Part shown: positions 1 to 5,503 of the stretch, in pieces
Numbering within the stretch: the first letter of the stretch is position 1
How the letters are laid out: every line of letters starts with the position of its first letter
Assembly (NCBI GenBank): GCA_964387775.1
Contig: CAYLZO010000294.1
Span: forward strand, 1 to 5,503
Length of the DNA stretch: 5,503 nt
Source of the DNA: CAYLZO01 sp964387775
GTDB lineage: Bacteria > Chloroflexota > Anaerolineae > JAAYZQ01
Reading direction: 5' to 3'
Translations under genes and position numbers: made by a program
The notes under the pieces: generated by a model
Databases searched by the model: none
The model's input: only the letters and a program-made list of their open reading frames with translations
What the model was told of the DNA's origin: nothing

Positions 1-1343
1 TCGGCCAGCGCCTCGGCGGCGAGGGCTTGGAGGCGCTGGCGCAGGGCGTCGAGCTTGTCGGTGGCCACCGTAAAGCCGGCCGCCGCCGCGTGGCCGCCAT
101 AGCGGATCAACAGCTCGTCGCATTTCTCCAGGGCGGCCGTGATGTTGAACTCGGGGATGGAGCGGCAGGAGCCCCGGCTCTTTTTCTCGCCCAGCTCGAC
201 GACGACGCTGGGCCGGTAGTAGGCCTCGGTCAGGCGGCTGGCAGCCAGGCCGACGATGCCCGGTGCAAAATCGGCGCTCGCGGCCAGAAAGAGGTGGGCG
301 TCGGGGGTCTCGGCCAGGACTTGAGCTTCGGCCGCGGCGACGGTCTGCTCGGTCAGGGCCTGTCGCTTCTGGTTGAGCTGGCCCAGCTTTTCGGCCAGCT
401 CCCGGGTCTCGAGCGGATCGGTGCAAGTCAGGAGCCGGTAGGCGAGCAGGGCCGAGCCGATGCGTCCGGCGGCGTTGAGGCGCGGTCCCAGGCGGAAGCC
501 GATGGCCGAGGTGTCCACCTCGCCCCGGCGCAGGCCGGCGTCGGCCATGAGGGCCTCGACGCCGGGCCGGCGGGGCTCGTTGAGTACGGCCAGGCCGCGG
601 CGTACGAGCGATCGGTTTTCGCCCAGCAGGGGTACCAGGTCGGCCACTGTGCCCAGGGCCACCAGGTCGAGCAGGTCCTCCTCGACGACGTCGGGCGGCT
701 GGCCCATCTTTTGGCCCACGCGCAGCAGCGCCTGGGCCAGCTTGTAGGCCAGGCCCACGCCCGAGAGGTCCTTGAAGGGGTAGGGGCAGCCCGGCTGCTT
801 GGGATTGAGGGTCGCCACGGCCGGCGGCACCTGGGGGCCGACCGAGTGGTGGTCGGTGACGATGAGGTCCAGGCCCTGGCTGGCCCGGGCCACCTCACGC
901 ACCGAGCGGATACCGCAGTCCACGGTGACGACGAGGCGCACCCCCTCTTTGTAGAGGCGGCGCAGCGCTCCCAGGTTCAGGCCGTAGCCCTCGTCCACGC
1001 GGTGGGGGATATAGGCTCGCACCTGGGCGCCCAGGGCAGAGAGGGTCTGGACCAGCAGGGCGGTGGCCGTGACGCCGTCGGTGTCAAAGTCGCCATAGAC
1101 GGCCACCGGCTCGCCCCGGCGGATGGCGTGGCGCAGGCGGGCCACGGCGTCGCTCATGCCCTTCAGCCGGAAGGGATCGTCCCCGGCGACGCGGCTGTCC
1201 AGAAAGGCGTGGGCCGCGCCGGGGTCCTGTATGCCCCGGTTGTGGAGCAACTGGACGACGAGGGGCGGCAGATCGGGAAAGCTGGCCAGGTGGCGCTCGG
1301 TCACCGGGGGCGCGATCTGCCAGCGTTTGGACTGCAAGGTCAA
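1..1343 (-). CDS. recJ: Single-stranded-DNA-specific exonuclease RecJ (C-terminus cut by window edge)
   Basis: RecJ is a cytoplasmic 5'-3' single-strand DNA exonuclease of the DHH phosphoesterase family, acting in recombinational and mismatch repair. The visible 447 codons contain the family motifs in order: GDFDTDG (residues 84-90, metal-binding motif I), VDCGI (D142), DHH (164-166), LGTVAD (230-235), the RecJ-typical GPRLNAAGRI segment (around 286-295), and a DHHA1 region with GSCRSIP (about 387-395) and GGHAAAAGF (from G416). RecJ proteins usually run to about 560-580 residues, so roughly the last 120, probably including the OB-fold, lie beyond base 1. The frame is closed upstream by a TAG and contains no ATG before residue 63, which lies too close to motif I. 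The chosen start is TTG at 1343-1341, preceded by GGAG at 1355-1352 with 8-base spacing, giving MTLQSKRWQIAPPV. A second TTG two codons later is the only close alternative. The family call is secure; the start is likely. Confidence 0.95.
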   Translation of the reverse strand, partial: MTLQSKRWQIAPPVTERHLASFPDLPPLVVQLLHNRGIQDPGAAHAFLDSRVAGDDPFRLKGMSDAVARLRHAIRRGEPVAVYGDFDTDGVTATALLVQTLSALGAQVRAYIPHRVDEGYGLNLGALRRLYKEGVRLVVTVDCGIRSVREVARASQGLDLIVTDHHSVGPQVPPAVATLNPKQPGCPYPFKDLSGVGLAYKLAQALLRVGQKMGQPPDVVEEDLLDLVALGTVADLVPLLGENRSLVRRGLAVLNEPRRPGVEALMADAGLRRGEVDTSAIGFRLGPRLNAAGRIGSALLAYRLLTCTDPLETRELAEKLGQLNQKRQALTEQTVAAAEAQVLAETPDAHLFLAASADFAPGIVGLAASRLTEAYYRPSVVVELGEKKSRGSCRSIPEFNITAALEKCDELLIRYGGHAAAAGFTVATDKLDALRQRLQALAAEALA

Positions 1344-1402
1344 AGCTACGTCTCCATGCGAATAGCTGTAGTGTAAATGGGCGGAAATCCTAACCTACTT
1401 GC

Positions 1403-1430
1403 GTCATTGCGAGCGAAGCGAAGCAATCCC
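1403..1430. repeat. Dispersed intergenic repeat of the CATTGCGAGCGAAGC...GCAATC type
   Basis: The stretch begins GTCATTGCGAGCGAAGCGAA and ends GCAATCCC. ATTGC and GCAAT form inverted ends around a tandem GCGAA unit. From general knowledge, elements of this wording are scattered through intergenic regions of many bacterial genomes, and their minus-strand translation yields the familiar spurious peptide DCFASLAMT, which is exactly what one frame gives here. It lies between the DUF4870 terminator and the recJ start. Only one copy is in the window, so repetition in this genome is inferred, not seen. No function is known to me. Confidence 0.7.
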
Positions 1431-1481
1431 CAGTCATGAGAGAGAAACCGTTTGCTTGGATCAGTGTGTCACCACGACCCG

Positions 1482-1516
1482 AAAAACCAAGAGCGAGGCT
1501 GACGGCTCCTCGCTCT
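1482..1516 (-). terminator. Probable intrinsic terminator downstream of the DUF4870 gene
   Basis: Read on the minus strand, AGAGCGAGG (1516-1508) pairs with CCTCGCTCT (1498-1490) around a 9-base loop. TGG follows, then a run of five T (1486-1482). A G-rich 9-bp stem plus a short T tract fits a rho-independent terminator for transcripts leaving the DUF4870 gene. It would also separate that transcription from recJ. The T tract starts three bases after the stem, so its strength is uncertain. Confidence 0.6.
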
Positions 1517-1543
1517 CTTGTGAGGCGGCAGAGGTCACGTGCA

Positions 1544-1577
1544 AAGTGATAAGGTGGGGAGCCCCACCTTATCACTT
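1544..1577. repeat. Perfect 16-bp inverted repeat (strong hairpin)
   Basis: The arms AAGTGATAAGGTGGGG (1544-1559) and CCCCACCTTATCACTT (1562-1577) are perfectly complementary and separated only by AG; in RNA the innermost pairs would open to make the loop. It begins 26 bases beyond the stop of the DUF4870 gene. Neither side has a convincing T tract (TTTGC on the minus side, TTGCT on the plus side), so it is not a classic intrinsic terminator. It could be a 3'-end stabilising hairpin, a first terminator acting with the one at 1482-1516, or a REP-like palindrome. Confidence 0.75.
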
Positions 1578-1603
1578 GCTACGCAACCACGGCCCGAACC
1601 GGT

Positions 1604-1993
1604 CTAGAGCCAGTTCTGGTCGCGCAGGAACTCGGTCAGCCACGGAATCTCGAAATACTTGCCCTGATAGGCTTCGTAAGCCCAGTAGAGCGTGATCAGC
1701 CACAGGAAGGGGGCCGCGAAACCGCAGAGCCCGCCGATAAAGATCGTAACGGCAAAGAGGATGCAGCCGAGGATGGCGATGGCCAGCCACAACACGATGT
1801 TGACGGCCAGGGCCTGCACCGCGTGATATTTCTGGAAGGGGCGGGCTTTCATGTCCTCGGCCAGGAGGATAATGATGGCCACGATGGGGATGGGGTACGA
1901 CAGCGCGGCCATGAGCTTGTCGTTGTCGGTGATGTCGCCGCTGGGCGGCACGGGCGCTTCCTCTACCGAGGGAGCTGTATAGTCTTCTGTCAC
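1604..1993 (-). CDS. Small DUF4870/Tic20-like integral membrane protein
   Basis: The 129-residue protein has a short acidic, proline-containing N-terminus (residues 1-24) followed by about three hydrophobic segments (roughly 30-45, 62-86 and 88-107). The segment FQKYHAVQALAVN (53-65) resembles the conserved FHA-QAL stretch of DUF4870/Tic20-like proteins, and YQGKYFEIPWL (109-119) resembles the family's C-terminal motif. It should sit in the cytoplasmic membrane; the molecular role of this family is unknown. The start is GTG at 1993-1991, chosen because AGGAGGT lies 7 bases upstream. A longer reading from 2089 is excluded because its first codon is the -35 box of the promoter. The gene has its own promoter, and hairpins follow its stop. 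It is probably a single-gene unit, although read-through from the MFS gene is possible. Confidence 0.85.
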   Translation of the reverse strand: MTEDYTAPSVEEAPVPPSGDITDNDKLMAALSYPIPIVAIIILLAEDMKARPFQKYHAVQALAVNIVLWLAIAILGCILFAVTIFIGGLCGFAAPFLWLITLYWAYEAYQGKYFEIPWLTEFLRDQNWL

Positions 1994-2000
1994 GTCTTGC

Positions 2001-2007
2001 ACCTCCT
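2001..2007 (-). promoter_or_regulatory. Shine-Dalgarno AGGAGGT that fixes the GTG start
   Basis: On the minus strand the sequence reads AAAGGAGGTGCAAGACGTG. The full anti-16S match AGGAGGT sits 7 bases before the GTG at 1993, an ideal distance, and decides the start of the DUF4870 gene. Confidence 0.85.
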
Positions 2008-2060
2008 TTCGCTCGGCACTGATTTGTCCATGGGGGTGGTGGACTACCGTTTGCGAATCT

Positions 2061-2089
2061 ATTGTAGCAGCCTCAAGGGGAAATGTCAA
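2061..2089 (-). promoter_or_regulatory. Near-consensus sigma-70 promoter of the DUF4870 gene
   Basis: On the minus strand, TTGACA (2089-2084) is followed by exactly 17 bases and then TACAAT (2066-2061). This is a perfect -35, ideal spacing and a 5/6 -10. Transcription would start near 2054, giving a leader of about 60 bases before the GTG at 1993. The -35 box begins 16 bases after the stop codon of the MFS gene, so this internal promoter separates the two units. Confidence 0.85.
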
Positions 2090-2105
2090 GCTCGGCGACG
2101 AACTG

Positions 2106-3449
2106 CTAATCCCCGGCGTTCTCCTCGACTTGGGCGATGGCTGCTGCGCGGGCCTGGCGCTCGTTGACGAAGGCCAACAGGACCAGGCCCACCAGCAGGA
2201 AGACGGCGATGGAAAAGAGGGCCACCCGGTGTCCGGCCTGCTCGGCGGCCGCCTCGGTCAGCTGGCGCGTGACCACGTAGCGCTCGCTGGCCCAGGCAGC
2301 CAGCAGGCCAAAGATCGTCGGGCCGATGAAGGACGACGTGCGGCCCGTCACGGCGAAAAAGCCATAGAACTCGGCGCTCTGGCCCGAGGGGGCAAACATG
2401 CCCACCGCCGTGCGGCTCAGCGACTGGACGCCGGTCAGGGCAAAGCCGGCCAGCCCGCCGAGGAAGTAGAACTCGAGCTTGGAATCGGTAAAGTAGAGCC
2501 AGATCACGGGGACGATGGTCAGCACCAGCGAGATGATGAGGGACCGCTTGGCCCCAAAGTCGTCGGCGATCAGGCCAAAGAGGTAGGCCCCGGCGACGCT
2601 GGCCAACTGGACGATGATCATAAAGATGATGAGTTCTTGTTGCTCCATGCCAAAGAGCACGGCGCCGAGGATGGCACCAAAGTCGAGGATCATGAGAATG
2701 CCGTCGTTGTAGATCAGAAAGGCGAGCATAAACTTGAGGAACTCGCGGAAGTGGCGGACGGCCGAGACCGTCTCTTTCAGGCGATTGATGGCCAGGGAGA
2801 GATAAGTCTCGCCCTCGGGCAGGTCCTGGGGCTCGGCCCGTTCGCGCAGCCAGAAAAAGAGGGGAAGCGCAGAGAGGGCAAAAAAGACCGCCGTAAAGAC
2901 CAGCGACAGCCGGACGGTCAGGTTGTGGCCGTCGGTCAACACGATGGGGACCAGGACGATGATCAGGCAGAGGATGCCCCCCGCCGAGCCGATGGCCCAG
3001 CCGTTGCCCGAAATGCGCCCGATCTCGGCGGGCGTGGCGATCTCGGGCAGGAGGGCGTTGTAGAAAACCTGGGCGCTGCGGTAGCCGATCTCGGCCAGGA
3101 TGAAAAAGAGCATGCCCAGGATCACCTGGCCCTCGGTGGCGAAAAAGAGGCCGGCGGTAAAGAGGCAGGCGAGGGCCGTGTAATAGGCCAGAAAACGCTT
3201 CTTGGACCCGGCAAAGTCGGCGATGGTGCCCAAGACGGGCGAGGTCACGGCCACCACCAGCATGGCGATGCCCACGGCGATGCCCCACAGGCGGGAGCCC
3301 TGCGCCCCGCCGACCACACCTTCCTTGAAATAGGCCGAATAGACGGCCAGCAACACGACGGCGGCATAGGCCGAGTTGCCAAAGTCGTACAGGTACCAGG
3401 CCCAGCGCTCGCGCCGGGTGGCCGGTTGGGCCGCGTTGGTCGTTTCCAT
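2106..3449 (-). CDS. MFS transporter, UMF1/Atg22-like family
   Basis: This 447-residue polytopic membrane protein has about 12 hydrophobic segments. Family hallmarks are AWYLYDFGNSAYA (residues 17-29), FYNALLPEIA (129-138), SGNGWAIGSAGG (147-158) and AEFYGFFAVTGRTSSFIGP (359-377); these match bacterial UMF1-type transporters related to the yeast vacuolar effluxer Atg22. MFS loop motifs occur in both halves: GTIADFAGSKKR (74-85) and GLIADDFGAKR (292-302). A charged stretch at about 201-240 would be the central cytoplasmic loop. Substrate is unknown; Atg22 exports amino acids, but this cannot be carried over safely. The start is ATG at 3449-3447 behind GGGAGGAGA; an in-frame upstream extension of nine codons has no comparable ribosome site. 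It lies 35 bases after the acyltransferase gene with no clear promoter between them, which suggests a two-gene operon. No terminator follows the stop. Confidence 0.92.
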   Translation of the reverse strand: METTNAAQPATRRERWAWYLYDFGNSAYAAVVLLAVYSAYFKEGVVGGAQGSRLWGIAVGIAMLVVAVTSPVLGTIADFAGSKKRFLAYYTALACLFTAGLFFATEGQVILGMLFFILAEIGYRSAQVFYNALLPEIATPAEIGRISGNGWAIGSAGGILCLIIVLVPIVLTDGHNLTVRLSLVFTAVFFALSALPLFFWLRERAEPQDLPEGETYLSLAINRLKETVSAVRHFREFLKFMLAFLIYNDGILMILDFGAILGAVLFGMEQQELIIFMIIVQLASVAGAYLFGLIADDFGAKRSLIISLVLTIVPVIWLYFTDSKLEFYFLGGLAGFALTGVQSLSRTAVGMFAPSGQSAEFYGFFAVTGRTSSFIGPTIFGLLAAWASERYVVTRQLTEAAAEQAGHRVALFSIAVFLLVGLVLLAFVNERQARAAAIAQVEENAGD

Positions 3450-3463
3450 TTCTCTCCTCCCTC

Positions 3464-3476
3464 GTGTTGTCAACAC
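3464..3476. repeat. Short dyad in the GNAT-MFS gap
   Basis: GTGTTG and CAACAC form a perfect 6-bp inverted repeat around one base, within the 35-base gap upstream of the MFS ribosome site. On the minus strand it contains TTGACA, but no -10 follows at a suitable distance. It could be an operator-like site or chance. Confidence 0.3.
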
Positions 3477-3484
3477 CTATCCGG

Positions 3485-4606
3485 TCATAGCGGGCGTTGA
3501 TAGATGCGGTGCGTTTTGTAGGGTTTGACCCCAATGGCCTCCATCTCGCCCAGGCTGCGCACGTTCGTCTCCTGGACCTGCACCAGGTCGGCGTATTGGT
3601 ACTGGGGATGGTCGGCCAGGGTGTGGAACAGCTCGGCGTAGAGCAGCGCGTTGCCGCCCAGACCCCGGTAGCGCTCCAGGATGCCGATTCCGTTAAAGTT
3701 GAGCCAGGGCGTCCGCCTGAACTCTCGCCAGAGGTGGAACCAGCCGGTGGGCCACAGCCGCCCCCGGCAGCGCTGGAGGGCTGCCGAGAGGTCGGGGTAG
3801 GCCAGCACGAAGCCGATGAGCTCCTCTTCCTTCATCAGCACCGAGATCAGCGGCGGATCGGCGATGCTCAGGATGCGGTCGCCGATGGCCTCCGCTTCGG
3901 CGGCGCTGAGGGGGACGTAGCCCTCCACCTCCCGGAAGGACTCGTTGTAGATGGCCGTCACCTGGGGAATGAGGCGGCGCAACTCCCCCTTGGTCTCAAA
4001 GTGGACGGAGCGAAAGCCCCGCCGGCGCTTGACCTTGTCGGCCACCCGCAAAAAGCGCTCGGGCAGGCTGATCTGACGGTCGATGTACCAGGAGAAAAAG
4101 TCGAGCTTTTTCTCAAAGCCGGCGTCTCGCAGCAGGTCGGCATAGTAGGCAAAGTTGTAGGGGATGCCCATAGCCGGCCGGTACTCGAAGCCTTCGACGA
4201 GGATGCCCTGCCCGTCGGCCTGGAGAAAGCCCTTGGGGCCCCAGATGCACTCCAGGCCACGGCCGCGCGCCCAGGCAAAGGCGGCGTCGAACAGGGCGCG
4301 GGAGACGGCCCGGTCCTCCACAGCGTCAAAGTGATAGAACCAGACCGTGCGTTCGTCGTGATACTCGTTGAAGCGGCGGTTGTCCAGCACGGCGATGCGG
4401 CCCACGGACTCGTCGCCCATCGTGGCCAGGAAAAAGGCGGCCTCGGAGTGCTGGTAGAAGGGGTGGCGGTCCGGGTCGAGCTGGGCGCGGGCCTCGTGGA
4501 CCAGGGGGGGCACCCACAGGGGCTCGTCGCGATAGAGGCGGAAGGGAAACTCGACAAAGCGACGGACGTCGCGCTGGCTGCCAAGGTCGAGGCGCTGAAT
4601 GTTCAT
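3485..4606 (-). CDS. GNAT-superfamily acyltransferase-like protein
   Basis: This soluble protein of 373 residues has no signal peptide. The N-terminal half (FVEFPFRLYRDEPLWVPPL, 17-35; HPFYQHSEAAFFLA, 48-61; GRIAVLDNRRFNEYH, 69-83; GPKGFLQADGQGILVEGF, 123-140; MGIPYNFAYYADLL, 146-159) matches a family usually annotated as GNAT N-acetyltransferase or hypothetical. The C-terminal half carries a typical GNAT acyl-CoA loop, R312-x-x-G315-x-G317, in FNGIGILERYRGLGGNALL (304-322), after LIGFVLAYPDL (263-273). It probably transfers an acyl group from acyl-CoA, but the acceptor is unknown, and activity is inferred from fold only. The two halves may be tandem GNAT folds. The start is ATG at 4606-4604, with AAGGAG at 4619-4614 and 7-base spacing; the ORF stays open another 30 codons upstream without such a site and runs back into the leader. 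It has its own promoter and is followed after 35 bases by the MFS gene. Confidence 0.85.
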   Translation of the reverse strand: MNIQRLDLGSQRDVRRFVEFPFRLYRDEPLWVPPLVHEARAQLDPDRHPFYQHSEAAFFLATMGDESVGRIAVLDNRRFNEYHDERTVWFYHFDAVEDRAVSRALFDAAFAWARGRGLECIWGPKGFLQADGQGILVEGFEYRPAMGIPYNFAYYADLLRDAGFEKKLDFFSWYIDRQISLPERFLRVADKVKRRRGFRSVHFETKGELRRLIPQVTAIYNESFREVEGYVPLSAAEAEAIGDRILSIADPPLISVLMKEEELIGFVLAYPDLSAALQRCRGRLWPTGWFHLWREFRRTPWLNFNGIGILERYRGLGGNALLYAELFHTLADHPQYQYADLVQVQETNVRSLGEMEAIGVKPYKTHRIYQRPL

Positions 4607-4662
4607 GGACGATCTCCTTCCCGGCGGAATCAGGCATTGGCAACCCGAACCGCTTTGAGTTT

Positions 4663-4682
4663 CGGCATCGGCAGCGATGCCG
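4663..4682 (-). other. Hairpin in the 5' leader of the acyltransferase gene
   Basis: CGGCATCG (4663-4670) and CGATGCCG (4675-4682) form a perfect 8-bp stem with a 4-base loop. It lies between the predicted transcription start (near 4701) and the ribosome site (4614-4619). There is no T tract, so it is not an intrinsic terminator. It could affect mRNA stability, or bind a regulator as a DNA dyad. It does not match any riboswitch that I recognise. Confidence 0.5.
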
Positions 4683-4707
4683 GTGGGCCTGGGCACAGGC
4701 CGCGAGG

Positions 4708-4737
4708 ATTATACCACTTCCCCGAGGAAAGTGCAAA
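4708..4737 (-). promoter_or_regulatory. Predicted sigma-70 promoter of the acyltransferase-MFS unit
   Basis: On the minus strand a perfect TATAAT (4713-4708) is preceded, after 18 bases, by TTTGCA (4737-4732, 4 of 6 consensus); TTGCAC at 17-base spacing is the alternative reading and is weaker. Transcription from about 4701 would give a leader of roughly 95 bases. The site lies just downstream of the PDZ gene terminator, where a new unit is expected. Confidence 0.65.
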
Positions 4738-4833
4738 AGAGGCGGCCCAGGCGTGGCGGGCGGGCCGTTCGCCCACCTGCGCTTTCACGCCCGGCGCCCG
4801 AGTAGAAGCTACGAGCAGCCAGCCCCTGCACGG

Positions 4834-4865
4834 AAAAGAGCCCGATCCTCTCGAGGATCGGGCTC
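4834..4865 (-). terminator. Intrinsic terminator of the PDZ gene
   Basis: On the minus strand GAGCCCGATCCT (4865-4854) pairs perfectly with AGGATCGGGCTC (4849-4838) around a CGAG loop, and TTTT (4837-4834) follows immediately. A 12-bp GC-rich stem with a T tract, 22 bases past the PDZ stop codon, is a textbook rho-independent terminator. Confidence 0.9.
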
Positions 4866-4887
4866 CTGGCTGTAGGGCGGGTTGTGG

Positions 4888-5412
4888 CTAACCGCCCGGT
4901 TCCTCCATGCCGTGGCGCATCATCTGGAAGCGAACGCCCAGGTAGGGCTGGCCCGGATCGCGGGGATGGCGGCCCAGCCGAACCAAGACTGAATCCTCCC
5001 GGTCTCCGCGCACAACGTGGACCGTCACCCGGTCGCCGGGCTGGTACTGCTGAATCACGTCGGACAGGCGGTGAAAGGTGTCAATTGGGGTGCTGTCCAG
5101 GGCGATGATGACGTCTCCCGCCTGGAGGCCGGCGTCGGCAGCCGGGGTGTCGGGGATGACTTTGACGACGAGGGCGCCGGCCATGCCCGGGAACATCGGA
5201 GCCGGAGGACCCGGCTGCTCGTCTCTGCGGAAGCGGGGCCTGGGGCCGAATTCCCCCTCCAGTTCGCGCTCGATGGCGACCGCAGCCTGCTGCTTGCCAA
5301 CGACAAAGCCTGCCACGCCGCCGGCCAAGGCGCCAAAGAGGCAGCTAACGAGCACGCCCACCAGGGCAATGCCCGCCACCACGGCGTAAACGTTTTGTCT
5401 CTTCTCTTCCAT
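4888..5412 (-). CDS. Membrane-anchored single-PDZ-domain protein
   Basis: The protein has 174 residues. A short charged N-terminus (MEEKRQN) precedes a long hydrophobic stretch (8-39), probably a membrane anchor with the rest outside the cytoplasm. Its second half is a glycine zipper (G27, G31, G35, G39). LVSC (21-24) resembles a lipobox, but the hydrophobic residues after C24 argue for a transmembrane helix. After a linker rich in charged residues and proline (48-76), a PDZ core resembles those of HtrA/DegP: GALVVKVIPDTPAADAGLQ (79-97), GDVIIALDSTPI (99-110), GDRVTVHVVRGD (126-137). YLGV (157-160), normally the first PDZ strand, occurs here after the core. No protease domain is present, so it probably binds peptides or scaffolds a partner; the partner is unknown. 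The start is ATG at 5412-5410, with GGAGGG 7 bases upstream; a GTG 11 codons earlier lacks a ribosome site. It is a monocistronic unit with its own promoter and terminator. Confidence 0.85.
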   Translation of the reverse strand: MEEKRQNVYAVVAGIALVGVLVSCLFGALAGGVAGFVVGKQQAAVAIERELEGEFGPRPRFRRDEQPGPPAPMFPGMAGALVVKVIPDTPAADAGLQAGDVIIALDSTPIDTFHRLSDVIQQYQPGDRVTVHVVRGDREDSVLVRLGRHPRDPGQPYLGVRFQMMRHGMEEPGG

Positions 5413-5462
5413 CGTTCTTCCCTCCAATCCCATATCGAGGTTCACCGTTAGTTCATACTCTG

Positions 5463-5471
5463 ATTATATCA
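5463..5471 (-). promoter_or_regulatory. Extended -10 promoter of the PDZ gene
   Basis: The minus strand reads TGATATAAT (5471-5463), a TGn extension plus a perfect TATAAT. The best -35-like hexamer, TTGACT (5496-5491), is 22 bases away, which is too far for normal use, so the extended -10 probably carries recognition. The leader to the ATG at 5412 would be about 45 bases. Confidence 0.65.
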
Positions 5472-5503
5472 CAAATCGGTGCCAGCCTAAAGTCAAAGTG
5501 CGA

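Noticed and set aside
1370..1375. TACACT as a -10 box for recJ
   Set aside because: It is only 4 of 6 matches and has no acceptable -35 at 16-18 bases. Its position would suit a short leader, but the evidence is too thin to annotate.
27..1376. Long plus-strand open frame opposite recJ
   Set aside because: It is codon-aligned with recJ on the other strand and is open only because recJ avoids TTA, CTA and TCA codons. The translation is low-complexity and has no recognisable domain.
1390..1695. Short open frames in the recJ-DUF4870 gap on both strands
   Set aside because: They translate the dispersed repeat and hairpins (DCFASLAMT and similar) and lack ribosome sites; the plus-strand one also runs into the DUF4870 gene.
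3467..3472. TTGACA upstream of the MFS gene as a -35 box
   Set aside because: Seventeen bases downstream lies the ribosome site and start codon, not a -10, so it cannot drive the MFS gene from its own start.
4738..4833. Possible small gene or RNA between the PDZ terminator and the acyltransferase promoter
   Set aside because: I saw no start with a ribosome site, no tRNA-like arms and no strong pairing; it appears to be plain spacer.
2130..4891. Two long plus-strand open frames opposite the MFS and acyltransferase genes
   Set aside because: Both are exactly codon-aligned antisense frames of well-supported genes. They arise from GC-rich codon usage and have no family resemblance.
5017..5451. 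Plus-strand open frame opposite the PDZ gene
   Set aside because: It is a codon-aligned antisense shadow with no domain; the minus strand holds a clear PDZ core, promoter and terminator.
1..5503. A coordinated defence, mobile or biosynthetic system
   Set aside because: Separate promoters and terminators split the genes into independent units, and none is a nuclease-effector, integrase, transposase, toxin or CRISPR component apart from housekeeping recJ.

Overview
The window is GC-rich by eye, gene-dense, and every gene I can support lies on the minus strand. In transcription order (high to low coordinates) these are: a small membrane-anchored PDZ protein, a GNAT-like acyltransferase, a UMF1/Atg22-type MFS transporter, a small DUF4870/Tic20-like membrane protein, and recJ, which runs off the left edge. 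The protein mix, the GC-rich coding with good Shine-Dalgarno sites, and the dispersed intergenic repeat would suit a Chloroflexota (Anaerolineae-like) bacterium. That assignment is an inference from resemblance; no marker gene in the window proves it.

Layout. 5463-5471: an extended -10 promoter drives the PDZ gene (4888-5412), which ends at a textbook intrinsic terminator (4834-4865). 4738-4833 has no supported feature. A TATAAT promoter (4708-4737) and a leader hairpin (4663-4682) precede the GNAT gene (3485-4606). The MFS gene (2106-3449) follows after only 35 bases and is probably co-transcribed with it. No terminator follows the MFS gene. Instead a near-consensus sigma-70 promoter (2061-2089) begins 16 bases past its stop and serves the DUF4870 gene (1604-1993). 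The 260-base gap before recJ holds a perfect 16-bp palindrome, a likely intrinsic terminator, and one copy of a widespread dispersed repeat whose spurious translation reads DCFASLAMT. recJ (1-1343) begins at a TTG codon and lacks its C-terminal end because the window stops.

Functionally the genes look like four or so independent housekeeping or accessory units rather than one system. The only pairing suggested by the layout is the acyltransferase with the transporter, and the substrate of each is unknown. I did not find phage, CRISPR, toxin-antitoxin, defence or RNA genes. The parts worth a second look are small: the PDZ protein's displaced YLGV segment and glycine zipper, the intergenic hairpins and repeat, and start codons that longest-ORF annotation would get wrong.
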